Of a stretch of DNA of 64,000 nt, positions 34,463 to 43,406 are shown one piece after another. The stretch's first letter is position 1. Every line of letters starts with the position of its first letter. The stretch spans positions 1 to 64,000 of the forward strand of contig CANGQJ010000003.1 in assembly GCA_947456625.1 (NCBI GenBank). Direction: 5' to 3'. Made by a program: the position numbers and the translations under genes. A model generated the notes under the pieces. The model had not been told where the DNA came from, made no database searches, and saw nothing but the letters and a program-made list of their open reading frames with translations. The DNA comes from Bacteroidota bacterium. Lineage in GTDB: Bacteria > Bacteroidota > Bacteroidia > Chitinophagales > Chitinophagaceae.

Positions 34463-34990
34463 CTACTTTCCGTCGTCGGTGTATAACTCCAATAGCCCAT
34501 CAGGTAATTCAACCTGCACTATTTTCTTGGCATGATTCACTCCTTTTAAACTTTCTTCATGCAAAGGAATATAGGCTTCTTGACCCTGGTATAAAATGGT
34601 CACCATTAACTGATGGGGTTGTTCAATAACCTCTTGTATAACTCCAATATTTTTACCGGCTTCTTGTACCATATAACCCAATAAAGCCAAGGGTGAATTT
34701 TTCTCTACTAATTTTTGAAAATCGGCTTGTGGCAACCATACTTTTTTACTGGTTAAAAAATTAGCAGCCTCGCGTGTTTTAACCCCCTCAAGTTGTAAGT
34801 GAGATATTGTATCAGTTTTTGCACTTGCCGATGCTATAAAATAAGGAATAAAACTTCCCGTTTTTTGTTCAATAAAAATAGCCTCAATTCCTTTAAAAAG
34901 AATTGGCTTACCCAATGCATGTTCTATAATTACTGCACCTGCAACACCATGTGGCGCTACTAATTTTCCAATATGAATATAATCACTCAT
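34463..34990 (-). CDS. rimM: ribosome maturation factor RimM
   Basis: 175 residues from the ATG at 34990 (MSDYIHIGKLVAPHGVAGAV). N-terminal RimM beta-barrel (IGKLVAPHGVAG) and C-terminal PRC-barrel (LLGYMVQEAGKNIGVIQEV ... VELPDGLLEL). It assists 30S head assembly by binding S19. An upstream in-frame extension to 35047 crosses the terminator and -7 element and is not protein. The ATG is 3 nt after an exact -7 element, so it is probably leaderless and independent of rpsP. Confidence 0.93.
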   Translation of the reverse strand: MSDYIHIGKLVAPHGVAGAVIIEHALGKPILFKGIEAIFIEQKTGSFIPYFIASASAKTDTISHLQLEGVKTREAANFLTSKKVWLPQADFQKLVEKNSPLALLGYMVQEAGKNIGVIQEVIEQPHQLMVTILYQGQEAYIPLHEESLKGVNHAKKIVQVELPDGLLELYTDDGK

Positions 34991-34993
34991 GCG

Positions 34994-35001
34994 CAAATTT
35001 A
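34994..35001 (-). promoter_or_regulatory. -7 promoter element of rimM
   Basis: TAAATTTG on the minus strand with TTG 18 nt upstream (35020-35022), which lies at the base of the long hairpin. Spacer to the ATG is 3 nt. Confidence 0.6.
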
Positions 35002-35020
35002 GTTCAATTAATAGAAATTC

Positions 35021-35075
35021 AATTGCATAAAAAACCCCAGCTTCCAAAAAGGAAACTGGGGTTTTTTATGCAATT
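35021..35075 (-). terminator. long hairpin terminator between rpsP and rimM
   Basis: Perfect 20-bp stem (35021-35040 with 35056-35075) whose GC core is CCCCAG / CTGGGG with an A6/T6 block, enclosing a small TTCC / GGAA inner stem. In the minus direction CTGGGG is followed by TTTTTT, as in an intrinsic terminator, 14 nt after the rpsP stop. Confidence 0.85.
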
Positions 35076-35088
35076 TTAATAGTGTTAA

Positions 35089-35595
35089 CTATTCAGCAGC
35101 TGGAGTTTCCTCAGCAGCAGCTTCAGCAGCTGGAGCTTCAGGAGCGGCTACTTCAGCAACTACTTCCGCTACAGGCTCAGCAACTTTCTTTACAACAGGT
35201 ACGTACACTTTTTTAGCAGCTTGTGCTTTTTTGTGCGCATCGTTTTTAGAAGCTACTTGTGACTCATGCTCAGCATACCAAGTTTGGAACTTAGCCATTG
35301 CAGTTGCATCATCAAATAAGCCTAATTTAACACCACGTAATAAGTGTTTCAAATAAAGTACACCTTTGAATGATAAAATTCTGTGAACGGTGTCTGTAGG
35401 TTGAGCACCTTTGTTTAACCACTCTAACGCTTTTTGACGATCTAATTCGATTGTCGCAGGAACTGTTAAAGGATTGTAAGTACCAATTTTTTGGATGAAT
35501 TTACCATCTCTTGGTGCGCGTCCGTCGGCCACTACTATAAAGTAGAACGGTCTTTTTTTACTACCATGACGCTGTAGTCTGATCTTTACTGCCAT
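35089..35595 (-). CDS. rpsP: 30S ribosomal protein bS16 with acidic/Ala-rich C-terminal extension
   Basis: 168 residues from the ATG at 35595 ([31 protein letters not shown] in two parts). The first ~80 residues are the bS16 core; the rest is an extension with Lys-rich helix then repeated Val/Ala/Pro/Glu (about 120-168), seen in Bacteroidota but not in E. coli (82 residues). The upstream in-frame extension to 35682 is not conserved in character and crosses the -7 box at 35639. Order ffh, rpsP, rimM matches the classical operon, but each has its own -7 element here. Confidence 0.95.
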   Translation of the reverse strand: MAVKIRLQRHGSKKRPFYFIVVADGRAPRDGKFIQKIGTYNPLTVPATIELDRQKALEWLNKGAQPTDTVHRILSFKGVLYLKHLLRGVKLGLFDDATAMAKFQTWYAEHESQVASKNDAHKKAQAAKKVYVPVVKKVAEPVAEVVAEVAAPEAPAAEAAAEETPAAE

Positions 35596-35638
35596 TTTAA
35601 ATAGAAATTTATAGGCGTTAACAAATAAGGTTGAGGCG

Positions 35639-35646
35639 CAAAGATA
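35639..35646 (-). promoter_or_regulatory. -7 promoter element of rpsP
   Basis: TATCTTTG on the minus strand, with TTTG 21 nt upstream (35668-35671) as -33 element: the best complete promoter in the window. It gives a leader of roughly 38 nt before the rpsP ATG. Confidence 0.7.
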
Positions 35647-35692
35647 ATAGAAAGGGTTGATTTGACCCAAAAATCCCCTCAAAAAGTCAAAT

Positions 35693-37021
35693 TTATCGCT
35701 TTAAACCCGGCATTTTACTCATCATTGCCGAACCCATAGGCCCATTCATCATTTTCATCATCTGCTTCATTTGGTCAAATTGCTTCATAAAAGCATTAAT
35801 CTCGCCAATATTTTTACCGGAACCATTGGCAATTCTTTGCTTACGACTTGGTGTTAACATATCAGGATTTCGTCTTTCCAAAACTGTCATGGATTGGATG
35901 ATTGCTTCCACACCCTTAAATGCATCGTCTTTAATATCTACATCCTTTAAACTTTTTCCCATACCAGGAATCATGCCCATTAAATCCTTTAAATTACCCA
36001 TCTTTTTTATCTGCTGAATTTGGGTTAAAAAATCTTCAAAATCAAATTGATTTTTACGAATTTTCTTTTCTAATTTTTTAGCAGCTTCCTCGTCATATTG
36101 TGCTTGTGCTTTTTCAACCAAAGAAGTAATATCACCCATACCCAAAATTCTTTGGGCCATACGTTCAGGATAAAAAACATCTAAGGTGTCCATTTTTTCA
36201 CCACTGCTCATAAACTTAATTGGCTTATTCACAGTGTACTTAATACTCAATGCGGCACCCCCTCTTGTATCACCATCTAACTTTGTTAAAACCACACCTG
36301 TAAAATCCAATCTATCGTTGAAAGCCTTTGCTGTATTGACTGCATCCTGTCCAGTCATGGAGTCTACCACAAATAAAATTTCTTGAGGATTAATTGCAGA
36401 TTTAATATTGGCCACTTCATTCATCATTACTTCGTCCACTGCTAAACGACCTGCAGTATCTATAATGATTACATTTTTATTATTTTGTTTTGCATAGGCA
36501 ATGGCATTATTTGCAATAGAAACTGCATCTTTATTTTCAGACTCTACAAAAACATCTACACCAATTTGTTCTGCTAAAACTGTTAATTGATCCATTGCAG
36601 CTGGACGATAAATATCTGCAGCCACTAATAATGGTGATTTTTTTTGAGCCTTTAAATAATTGGCCAACTTTCCTGAAAAAGTAGTTTTACCAGAACCCTG
36701 TAAGCCGGCTACTAATATGATAGTTGGGTTGCCATTTAAAGCAATTGGAGTTGCTTCCGATCCCATTAATGCAGTTAATTCGTCCTGTACAATTTTAACC
36801 ATTAATTGACCTGGACTAATGGCATTGATTACCTTTTCGCCAATGGCTTTTTCCTTAATGGTATCTGTAAATTCCTTAGCTATCTTAAAGTTCACATCGG
36901 CATCAAGCAATGCCTTTCTAATATCTTTTAAAGTATTGGCAACATTTAGGTCATTTATACGCGCCTGACCTTTCAGGTGCTTAAACGCAGACTCTAATTT
37001 TTCACTAAGGCTATTAAACAT
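35693..37021 (-). CDS. ffh: signal recognition particle protein Ffh
   Basis: 442 residues. N-terminal helical N domain, G domain with P-loop GLQGSGKTT (about 107-115), DTAGR, TKLDGD, and the Met-rich M domain to the C-terminus ([18 protein letters not shown]). Binds signal sequences and 4.5S RNA for co-translational targeting. A -7 element lies 19 nt before the ATG. Neighbour rpsP follows 97 nt downstream with its own promoter. Confidence 0.97.
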   Translation of the reverse strand: MFNSLSEKLESAFKHLKGQARINDLNVANTLKDIRKALLDADVNFKIAKEFTDTIKEKAIGEKVINAISPGQLMVKIVQDELTALMGSEATPIALNGNPTIILVAGLQGSGKTTFSGKLANYLKAQKKSPLLVAADIYRPAAMDQLTVLAEQIGVDVFVESENKDAVSIANNAIAYAKQNNKNVIIIDTAGRLAVDEVMMNEVANIKSAINPQEILFVVDSMTGQDAVNTAKAFNDRLDFTGVVLTKLDGDTRGGAALSIKYTVNKPIKFMSSGEKMDTLDVFYPERMAQRILGMGDITSLVEKAQAQYDEEAAKKLEKKIRKNQFDFEDFLTQIQQIKKMGNLKDLMGMIPGMGKSLKDVDIKDDAFKGVEAIIQSMTVLERRNPDMLTPSRKQRIANGSGKNIGEINAFMKQFDQMKQMMKMMNGPMGSAMMSKMPGLKR

Positions 37022-37040
37022 AATTCAACATTAAGGGAGG

Positions 37041-37048
37041 CAAAGATA
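37041..37048 (-). promoter_or_regulatory. -7 promoter element of ffh
   Basis: TATCTTTG on the minus strand, exact match, 19 nt before the ATG at 37021; no -33 TTG at standard spacing. Confidence 0.55.
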
Positions 37049-37251
37049 AGACAGGGTATTGATAAATTATTTTGAAGTTCGAAACTTATCTAATGTATTG
37101 ATTATTAATATTTTATGACATTATCGAACCAGTACTAAGTGCATATTGGCAGTTTGTTAACTAATAAACATTGAAAAATACTTGGAAGCTAGCCTTTAAT
37201 TATTATTATTGCACCTAACGAACTAATTAAAAAGAGGTTATAGCGTTATTT

Positions 37252-37635
37252 ATGAGTAAGAAACAATTATTTACATTAGAGTTTCCAGTGAGATGTTCAC
37301 CAGGTATATTATTTGAATTCCTTTCAACTGCATCTGGATTACAGGAGTGGTTTGCAGACAAAGTAGACGAATGGGAGAACGTATTTAGCTTTTCTTGGAA
37401 CGGAGGTGTACCCGATAAAGCAGAAATTGTAGATCAGGAAGAGGATAAATTTATTCGCTTTAGATGGTTACACAGTGAAAAAAATGAATACTTTGAATTC
37501 AGAGTTGAGAAAACAGAAATCTCTAATCAAACCATTTTAATCATCAAGGATTTTGCTGAGAAAAATGAAATTAAAGATCAAAGCAGGCTTTGGGAATATC
37601 AAGTAAAAGACCTTTTTCATCGTATAGGAAGTTAG
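37252..37635 (+). CDS. START-like (SRPBCC/AHSA1-type) domain protein
   Basis: 127 residues. LEFPVRCSPGILFEFLSTAS, GLQEWFADKVD and the C-terminal helix give the helix-grip layout of the SRPBCC/AHSA1 class, which bind hydrophobic ligands or act as co-chaperones. The family is widely conserved in Bacteroidota without a known role. It sits 10 nt before an LptF/LptG-type permease and may share its transcript. No exact -7 element precedes it in the 230-bp gap to ffh, which contains only AT-rich DNA and a short inverted repeat at 37075-37087. Confidence 0.8.
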   Translation: MSKKQLFTLEFPVRCSPGILFEFLSTASGLQEWFADKVDEWENVFSFSWNGGVPDKAEIVDQEEDKFIRFRWLHSEKNEYFEFRVEKTEISNQTILIIKDFAEKNEIKDQSRLWEYQVKDLFHRIGS

Positions 37636-37645
37636 TTCCAACAAA

Positions 37646-39076
37646 TTGTTCAAAAAATTAGACATACTAATTCTTAAGGCATTCATTGGGCCTTTTTTGG
37701 CAGCACTTACTATTTCTACATTTGTGCTGACGATGCAATTTTTTTGGCTATATATTGACGACTTAGTTGGAAAAGGATTGGATTTATTTACCATCCTACA
37801 ACTTATTGGATTAGTTTCCGTAAGTACATTTACAACTGCATTACCGTTAGCACTTCTTTTTTCTTCCATTATGACCTTTGGAAATTTGGGGGAAAGTTTT
37901 GAATTAATTGCCATTAAGTCGGCAGGCATTCCTTTGGTTAGATTCATGAGGCCATTATTTATTTTCGCATTATTTCTTTCGGGTGTCGCATTTTTATTTG
38001 CAAATAATATTATCCCTGTAACTCAAATGAAGCTTACTTCTCTGAAGTATGAAATCATTGTTTCAAAGCCAGCATTAGATATTAAAGAAGGAATTTTTTA
38101 TGATAAAATAGATGGGTATGTTATTAAACTTGGGAAAAAAGAATCTAACGATAGTGTTATTAGAAACATTGTAATTTTTGAAAAGAAATTTAATCTGCAA
38201 GATAACATGATTCTTGCAGAATGGGGCGTGATGCGCGTTTCAAAGGATAAAAAGTTTTTAGAATTTATCATGTATAACGGTTGTAGATACCAGGAAAGGG
38301 GTTTAAGAAATACAACCAACACCGAATTTAGTAGACTCTATTTTAAAGAGTACAAAAAAGTATTTAATCTCAGTAGTTTTCAAATGGGAGGCAGGGGGAG
38401 TGATAATATTTATGACCCTAAAATGTTAAGCATTAGACAATTAAGTCACGCTATTGATTCTTTATTAAACAAGGATAGTGTTTATGTTAAAAAAATGAAT
38501 TCAGAAGTAATACCCTATCTAAAATTCATGAAATACAAAGACAGTTCACAAGCATTCGCTGCTTTAAAAAACGCGCCTAAAATAAATAGCTTTAATCAAA
38601 TTTTACCTGACGCTACGGCTAATAGCATTATAGAGTCGGTGGGCTACCAGTTTTCTTCTATTTTAAATAACATTGAAAATATTAAAGAAACATTTAAATC
38701 AAATGAATCGGCAAGTGCACTTCACGCCATTGAACTACACCGCAAATTCACACTTTCATTTGCTTGTATCGTTTTATTTTTAATTGGGGCTCCGTTGGGT
38801 TCCATTATAAGAAAAGGAGGCCTTGGTACTCCACTAGTTTTAGCAATTGTGTTTTTTGTGATCTTCTTTTTACTCAACAATTTTGGAGAAAAATTTGCAA
38901 AGTCAGGCGAATGGACCGTTTACAAGGGAATGTGGATGTCCTCTGCCATTTTAATTCCAGTAGGCTTGTTTTTAACATACAAAGCCATGCGTGATTCTCA
39001 GCTATTTAATCAAGAATTTTACTATAGGCTTTTACAGCCAATTAAAGTAACTTTACGTAAGTACTTTAAAAAATAA
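37646..39076 (+). CDS. LptF/LptG-family lipopolysaccharide export permease
   Basis: 476 residues, six membrane helices arranged three plus three around a periplasmic beta-jellyroll (about 110-345, including ILAEWGVMRVSKDKK). The second set begins LHRKFTLSFACIVLFLIGAP with the LGSIIRKGGLG coupling loop. It moves LPS out of the inner membrane with LptB, and a second family member is expected elsewhere. The start is TTG at 37646 (FKKLDILILKAFIGPF follows); the first ATG would delete helix 1, so TTG is preferred. Confidence 0.9.
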   Translation: MFKKLDILILKAFIGPFLAALTISTFVLTMQFFWLYIDDLVGKGLDLFTILQLIGLVSVSTFTTALPLALLFSSIMTFGNLGESFELIAIKSAGIPLVRFMRPLFIFALFLSGVAFLFANNIIPVTQMKLTSLKYEIIVSKPALDIKEGIFYDKIDGYVIKLGKKESNDSVIRNIVIFEKKFNLQDNMILAEWGVMRVSKDKKFLEFIMYNGCRYQERGLRNTTNTEFSRLYFKEYKKVFNLSSFQMGGRGSDNIYDPKMLSIRQLSHAIDSLLNKDSVYVKKMNSEVIPYLKFMKYKDSSQAFAALKNAPKINSFNQILPDATANSIIESVGYQFSSILNNIENIKETFKSNESASALHAIELHRKFTLSFACIVLFLIGAPLGSIIRKGGLGTPLVLAIVFFVIFFLLNNFGEKFAKSGEWTVYKGMWMSSAILIPVGLFLTYKAMRDSQLFNQEFYYRLLQPIKVTLRKYFKK

Positions 39077-39080
39077 CAAC

Positions 39081-39821
39081 ATGAAAAACCTTCCTCAAAA
39101 TCGCCGTCAGTTTTTATCAAAAACGGGCAAGGCCGGTATTGCACTAGCAACTATGCCATTGATTTCGAAAATAGTTCCATCTAAGTTTATTTCAAATTCA
39201 GAATACCAACAACAACCATTGCCTTACGCCTACAATGCACTAGAACCTTTTATTGACGCTATGACCATGGAAATTCATTATACCAAGCACGCAGCCACCT
39301 ATGCAAAAAACTTAGCAGATGCTTGCGTTGCAGAAAAAGTAAACACAGAAACTACTTCCCTTGTTTCACTCCTAAATAATATTTCAAAATATTCAGCCAA
39401 AATGCGCAACAACGCAGGAGGTCATTATAATCATGAAATGTTTTGGCAAATCATGAAGCCTGCTCCATTAGTAACTCCAACAGGTGCGCTTGCCGATGCT
39501 ATTGCAAAAACTTTTGGCAGCTACGCTGCGTTTCAAACTGCATTTAGCGAAGCTGCAAAAACAAGATTTGCAAGTGGATGGGCTTGGTTACTCGTAAAAA
39601 AAGACGGCAGCCTCGCAGTAAGCTCTACTGCCAATCAGGATAACCCATTAATGGATACCGCCGAGGTACCAGGCACCCCAATTTTAGGATTGGATGTATG
39701 GGAACATGCTTATTATTTAAAATACCAAAACAAGCGTCCCGACTACATTAATAATTGGTGGAATTTAGTCAACTGGGAATTGGTGCAAAAAAAATACGGC
39801 GACGCCATTTTAAAAAAATAA
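39081..39821 (+). CDS. exported superoxide dismutase (Fe/Mn family) with twin-arginine signal
   Basis: 246 residues. The N-terminal 35 residues hold NRRQFLSKTGKAGIALATMP, a twin-arginine type signal. The enzyme follows: metal ligands in MEIHYTKHAATY, HYNHEMFW and GLDVWEHAYYLKY, with GGHYNH and NQDNPLM, where Gly plus Gln in these positions favours manganese or dual metal use over iron. It would act in the periplasm or on its outer face. The start codon is 4 nt after the permease gene's stop. Confidence 0.9.
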   Translation: MKNLPQNRRQFLSKTGKAGIALATMPLISKIVPSKFISNSEYQQQPLPYAYNALEPFIDAMTMEIHYTKHAATYAKNLADACVAEKVNTETTSLVSLLNNISKYSAKMRNNAGGHYNHEMFWQIMKPAPLVTPTGALADAIAKTFGSYAAFQTAFSEAAKTRFASGWAWLLVKKDGSLAVSSTANQDNPLMDTAEVPGTPILGLDVWEHAYYLKYQNKRPDYINNWWNLVNWELVQKKYGDAILKK

Positions 39822-39859
39822 GCTTTCCATTTTATTAGCGCAATTCACAACTTTTTTGA

Positions 39860-40843
39860 GTGCATCATACTAAACAAAATTTAAAAATTCAATATTACTT
39901 AACGGCATTGTCCGTTTTAGTATTTGTATTAAAACTTGTTACGTTTTTTATGACGCATTCGCTGTCGGTTTTATCTGACACCATGGAAAGTGTTGTAAAT
40001 ATTATTGCCACATTAGTAGGTTCCTATAGTATGTTTATAGCTGCAAAGCCAAAGGACAAGGACCATCCTTATGGGCACGGCAAAGCCGAATTTGTATCGG
40101 CTGCATTTCAGGGAAGCTTAATTATTGGTGTTGGTTGTTTAATTATTTATGAATCCATAGATAGTTTAATGAACCCTGGCAGTTTGCATAATTTGGGAAA
40201 CGGATTTTGGTTACTAATTATAATTGCAATTATAAATATTGCAACTGCTTTGTTGGTAATGCGCATGGGTAAAAAAAATAACTCCATAGCACTAGTAACA
40301 AGTGGTAAATTATTTTTAATTGATTTTTTTACAACCCTTTCGGTGGCCATTGGAATTTTAATTCTTATCATTACCAACATTCAAAAAGTAGACGCTATCA
40401 TTGCGATACTACTTGGTGCATGGGTGGTTTATGATGGTTATAAAATCTTACGTGCATCCCTAGCGGGAATTATGGATGAAGCCGATATGGCATTACTTGA
40501 AAATGTAATTTCTGAAATTAATGCAAGCCGTAATGAAAATTGGATTGACTTGCACAATTTAAGGGTAATTAAATATGGCGCCTTACTGCATATTGATTGT
40601 CATTTAACCATGCCTTGGTATTTAAATGTAAATGAGGCGCATAAAATTATGGATACGTTTACAGATTTAATAAAAAGTAAATTTGGAGATAGCGTTGAGT
40701 TTTTTATTCATATCGATGGATGTATGCATTTTAGTTGCGCTATTTGTAATATTCAAAACTGTGATAAAAGGCAAAATCCATTTCAGAAAAAATTAAATTG
40801 GACCATGGAAAACGTTTTGTCCAACAATAAACATCAATTGTAA
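39860..40843 (+). CDS. cation diffusion facilitator family transporter with altered metal site
   Basis: 327 residues, six predicted helices and a C-terminal cytoplasmic domain. HPYGHGKAEF marks the loop after helix 2. By eye alignment to E. coli FieF, the transport-site residues are Glu43 (for D45), Asn47 (for D49), Leu151 (for H153) and Asp155 (D157), so three of four differ. The C-terminal domain keeps FIHID and adds Cys-rich CMHFSCAICNIQNC. It may be a Bacteroidota-specific subgroup with different metal preference or a transporter with another role. Start is GTG at 39860; no ATG precedes helix 1. No partner genes. Confidence 0.85.
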   Translation: MHHTKQNLKIQYYLTALSVLVFVLKLVTFFMTHSLSVLSDTMESVVNIIATLVGSYSMFIAAKPKDKDHPYGHGKAEFVSAAFQGSLIIGVGCLIIYESIDSLMNPGSLHNLGNGFWLLIIIAIINIATALLVMRMGKKNNSIALVTSGKLFLIDFFTTLSVAIGILILIITNIQKVDAIIAILLGAWVVYDGYKILRASLAGIMDEADMALLENVISEINASRNENWIDLHNLRVIKYGALLHIDCHLTMPWYLNVNEAHKIMDTFTDLIKSKFGDSVEFFIHIDGCMHFSCAICNIQNCDKRQNPFQKKLNWTMENVLSNNKHQL

Positions 40844-40868
40844 TACTTATTAAGAAAAATAAATTTAT

Positions 40869-42239
40869 ATGAATAGCTGGAAAGAATTTCAAGAGCAAAA
40901 TAAGGATCGTTTTTTAAATGAATTATTGGATTTATTAAGAATACCAAGTGTGAGTGCCAAAAGTGAAAACAAGGCAGATATGCTTAACTGCGCCAAAGCG
41001 GTTGAAAAATCATTACTTGACGCGGGTGCTAATACCACTAAAATTTATGAAACGCTAGGACATCCTATTGTATACGGAGAATTAATAGTTGACCCTAGTT
41101 TTCCAACAGTGCTAGTGTATGGCCACTACGATGTACAACCTGCAGAACCATTAGAGCTATGGAATAGTGGCCCTTTTGATCCAACAATTATTGACGGGAA
41201 AATATTTGCAAGAGGTTCATGTGACGACAAAGGCCAGTTTTACATGCATGTTAAGGCTTTGGAAATAATGAACAAAACAAATTCACTTTGCACCAATATT
41301 AAATTTATCATCGAAGGTGAAGAGGAAATTGGTAGTCCTAATTTAGCCACATTTGTAAAAGCGAATCATGCACTTTTAAAAGCAGATGTAATTTTAATTA
41401 GTGATACCGCAATGATTAGCATGGATAATCCTTCCATTGATATTGGTGTACGTGGCTTAAGTTATATTGAAGTGGAAGTAACAGGGCCCAACAGGGATTT
41501 GCATAGTGGAGTATATGGTGGTGCAGTGGCAAACCCTATTACTATTTTATCTAAAATGATTGCTTCATGTCATGACGAAAACAATCATATTACAATTCCT
41601 GGTTTTTATGATGATGTAGTAGCATCAACTACTGCAGAGCGCGCTAAAATGGCCGAAGCTCCATTTGATTTAAAAGAATGGTCCGAGGATTTAGGTATAA
41701 AAGAAGTTTGGGGTGAAAAAGGATATAGCACCAACGAACGTACTGGCATTCGTCCCACTTTAGAAGTAAATGGTATTTGGGGTGGCTATACCGGCGAAGG
41801 AGCCAAAACAGTTTTGCCTTCAAAAGCATTTGCTAAAATATCATGTCGTTTAGTGCCTAATCAGTCATCGGAAAAAATAACAGAAATGGTTTTAGCGCAC
41901 TTTAAAAAAATTGCACCTCCTTATATAACAGTTAATGCATTTGAACATCATGGAGGCGAACCTTATATGACCCCTATTGATTCACATGAGTACAAAAGCG
42001 CTGCTAAAGCAATAGCAACTACATTTGGAAAAGAACCAATTCCAGTAAGAGGTGGCGGAAGTATTCCAATTTGCGCTTTGTTTGAAAAAGAATTGGGATT
42101 GAAAATAGTATTTATGGGATTTGGTTTAGATAGTGATAATTTACATAGTCCAAATGAAAAATATGATATTGTAAATTTTTACAAAGGCATTGAAACCATC
42201 CCTTATTTTCATAAATATTTTGCAGAAAAAAATGCTTAA
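40869..42239 (+). CDS. M20/M25/M40-family metallopeptidase (dipeptidase)
   Basis: 456 residues. The catalytic domain has HYDVQPAEPLELW (zinc His, catalytic Asp), GRGSCDDKGQ-type metal-bridging Asp, and EGEEEIGSP (catalytic Glu pair). A dimerisation domain occupies about 185-345. Cytosolic carnosinase-like dipeptidase; substrate unknown. It is followed 3 nt later by the S4 gene. Confidence 0.93.
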   Translation: MNSWKEFQEQNKDRFLNELLDLLRIPSVSAKSENKADMLNCAKAVEKSLLDAGANTTKIYETLGHPIVYGELIVDPSFPTVLVYGHYDVQPAEPLELWNSGPFDPTIIDGKIFARGSCDDKGQFYMHVKALEIMNKTNSLCTNIKFIIEGEEEIGSPNLATFVKANHALLKADVILISDTAMISMDNPSIDIGVRGLSYIEVEVTGPNRDLHSGVYGGAVANPITILSKMIASCHDENNHITIPGFYDDVVASTTAERAKMAEAPFDLKEWSEDLGIKEVWGEKGYSTNERTGIRPTLEVNGIWGGYTGEGAKTVLPSKAFAKISCRLVPNQSSEKITEMVLAHFKKIAPPYITVNAFEHHGGEPYMTPIDSHEYKSAAKAIATTFGKEPIPVRGGGSIPICALFEKELGLKIVFMGFGLDSDNLHSPNEKYDIVNFYKGIETIPYFHKYFAEKNA

Positions 42240-42242
42240 TGC

Positions 42243-42638
42243 ATGAAAGTAGAAATAGAAAAAAAAGAAAAAGTCAGGCTTGACAAGTACCTATGGTCTA
42301 TTCGTGTTTTTAAAACCAGAAGTCAAGCTACAGAAGCAATTGACAAGGGTCGTGTAAAACTAAAAGGCGAAAATGTAAAAGCGTCAAGAGCAGTAGTAGT
42401 AGGTGATGTATATGAAGCAAGAACAGAACATAAAAATTGGACCCTTAGAGTTACACAAATTTTAGAAAGCAGAATGGCCTATAGCGAAGCTATTAAATAT
42501 TACGAGGACCTTACCCCAATTGAGGAACTAGAAAGAGTAAGGCAAGTAGCGGCTACGTTCCAAACAGGAAAACGATTAAGTAAAATTGGACGTCCTACTA
42601 AAAAGAATAGACGTGATTTAGGCGAGTTTTTGGATTAA
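42243..42638 (+). CDS. S4-domain RNA-binding protein, Hsp15-like
   Basis: 131 residues. N-terminal S4 domain (RLDKYLWSIRVFKTRSQATE, DKGRVKLKGENVKASRAV), basic C-terminus. Hsp15 (HslR) binds free 50S subunits carrying stalled peptidyl-tRNA. Lies 3 nt after the dipeptidase. Its TAA stop (42636-42638) is the first three bases of the trmD -7 element. Confidence 0.88.
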   Translation: MKVEIEKKEKVRLDKYLWSIRVFKTRSQATEAIDKGRVKLKGENVKASRAVVVGDVYEARTEHKNWTLRVTQILESRMAYSEAIKYYEDLTPIEELERVRQVAATFQTGKRLSKIGRPTKKNRRDLGEFLD

Positions 42639-42643
42639 CTTTG
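42636..42643 (+). promoter_or_regulatory. -7 promoter element of trmD, containing the stop codon of the S4 gene
   Basis: TAACTTTG, exact match. Its TAA is the S4 gene's stop codon. Only 4 nt separate the box from the trmD ATG at 42648, predicting a leaderless transcript. Confidence 0.55.
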
Positions 42644-42647
42644 CAAT

Positions 42648-43325
42648 ATGACCATTGAAATATTAACTGTATTACCCGAATTATTAAATAGCCCATTTGA
42701 GCATAGCATTATGAAGCGTGCTCAAGAAAGAGGTCATTTAAATATTAAACTACACCAACTTCGTAAGTGGGCAATAAATAAACATGGTCAAGTTGACGAT
42801 TACCAATATGGCGGAGGCGCAGGTATGGTTATTATGTGCGAGCCACTTGCAAATGCAATTAATGAGTTACAACAAGAAGGCAAGTTCGATGAAATTATTT
42901 TTGTCACCCCTGACGGAAAAACATTTGATCAAAAAGATGCCAATACCCTTTCTTTAAAAAATAGAATATTAATTATTTGTGGTCATTACAAAGGCATTGA
43001 TCAAAGAATAAGAGATTTGTATGTTACTAAGGAAATTTCCATTGGTGATTATGTATTAAGTGGAGGCGAGCTCGCCGCTGCAGTTATTGTAGACACAGTT
43101 GGAAGACTAATACCTGGTGTATTAAACGACGAAACCTCGGCGCTCACCGATTCTTTTCAAGACAATTTATTGGCACCTCCAGTATATTCCAGGCCAGCAA
43201 ATTTTAGAGATTTAGAAGTCCCCCCCGTTTTATTAACCGGAGATCCTAAAAAAGTAGATGCATGGCGTCAAGAACAAGCAATTAAGCGTACCAAACAAAG
43301 AAGACCCGACTTATTAGGTGAATAA
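42648..43325 (+). CDS. trmD: tRNA (guanine37-N1)-methyltransferase TrmD
   Basis: 225 residues. SPOUT methyltransferase with knotted SAM site: QVDDYQYGGGAGMV, ICGHYKGIDQR, and EISIGDYVLSGGELAA. It methylates G37 of tRNAs to prevent +1 frameshifting. In many bacteria it lies in the rpsP-rimM-trmD operon; here those genes are 7 kb away on the other strand. The box is inside the upstream gene's end. Confidence 0.96.
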   Translation: MTIEILTVLPELLNSPFEHSIMKRAQERGHLNIKLHQLRKWAINKHGQVDDYQYGGGAGMVIMCEPLANAINELQQEGKFDEIIFVTPDGKTFDQKDANTLSLKNRILIICGHYKGIDQRIRDLYVTKEISIGDYVLSGGELAAAVIVDTVGRLIPGVLNDETSALTDSFQDNLLAPPVYSRPANFRDLEVPPVLLTGDPKKVDAWRQEQAIKRTKQRRPDLLGE

Positions 43326-43406
43326 CAAGCCACTTAACCCCTTTTTTTGGCCTTTTTCGTAACTAATTAAAGAAATTCTCGTTTCAAATTGGATATTTGC
43401 AACCAC

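Noticed and set aside
37075..37087. AAGTT-CGA-AACTT inverted repeat with a GTTCGAAAC tRNA T-loop-like core between ffh and the START-like gene
   Set aside because: No acceptor, D-arm or anticodon arm can be drawn around it, and arms are only 5 bp, so neither a tRNA nor a firm operator is supported.
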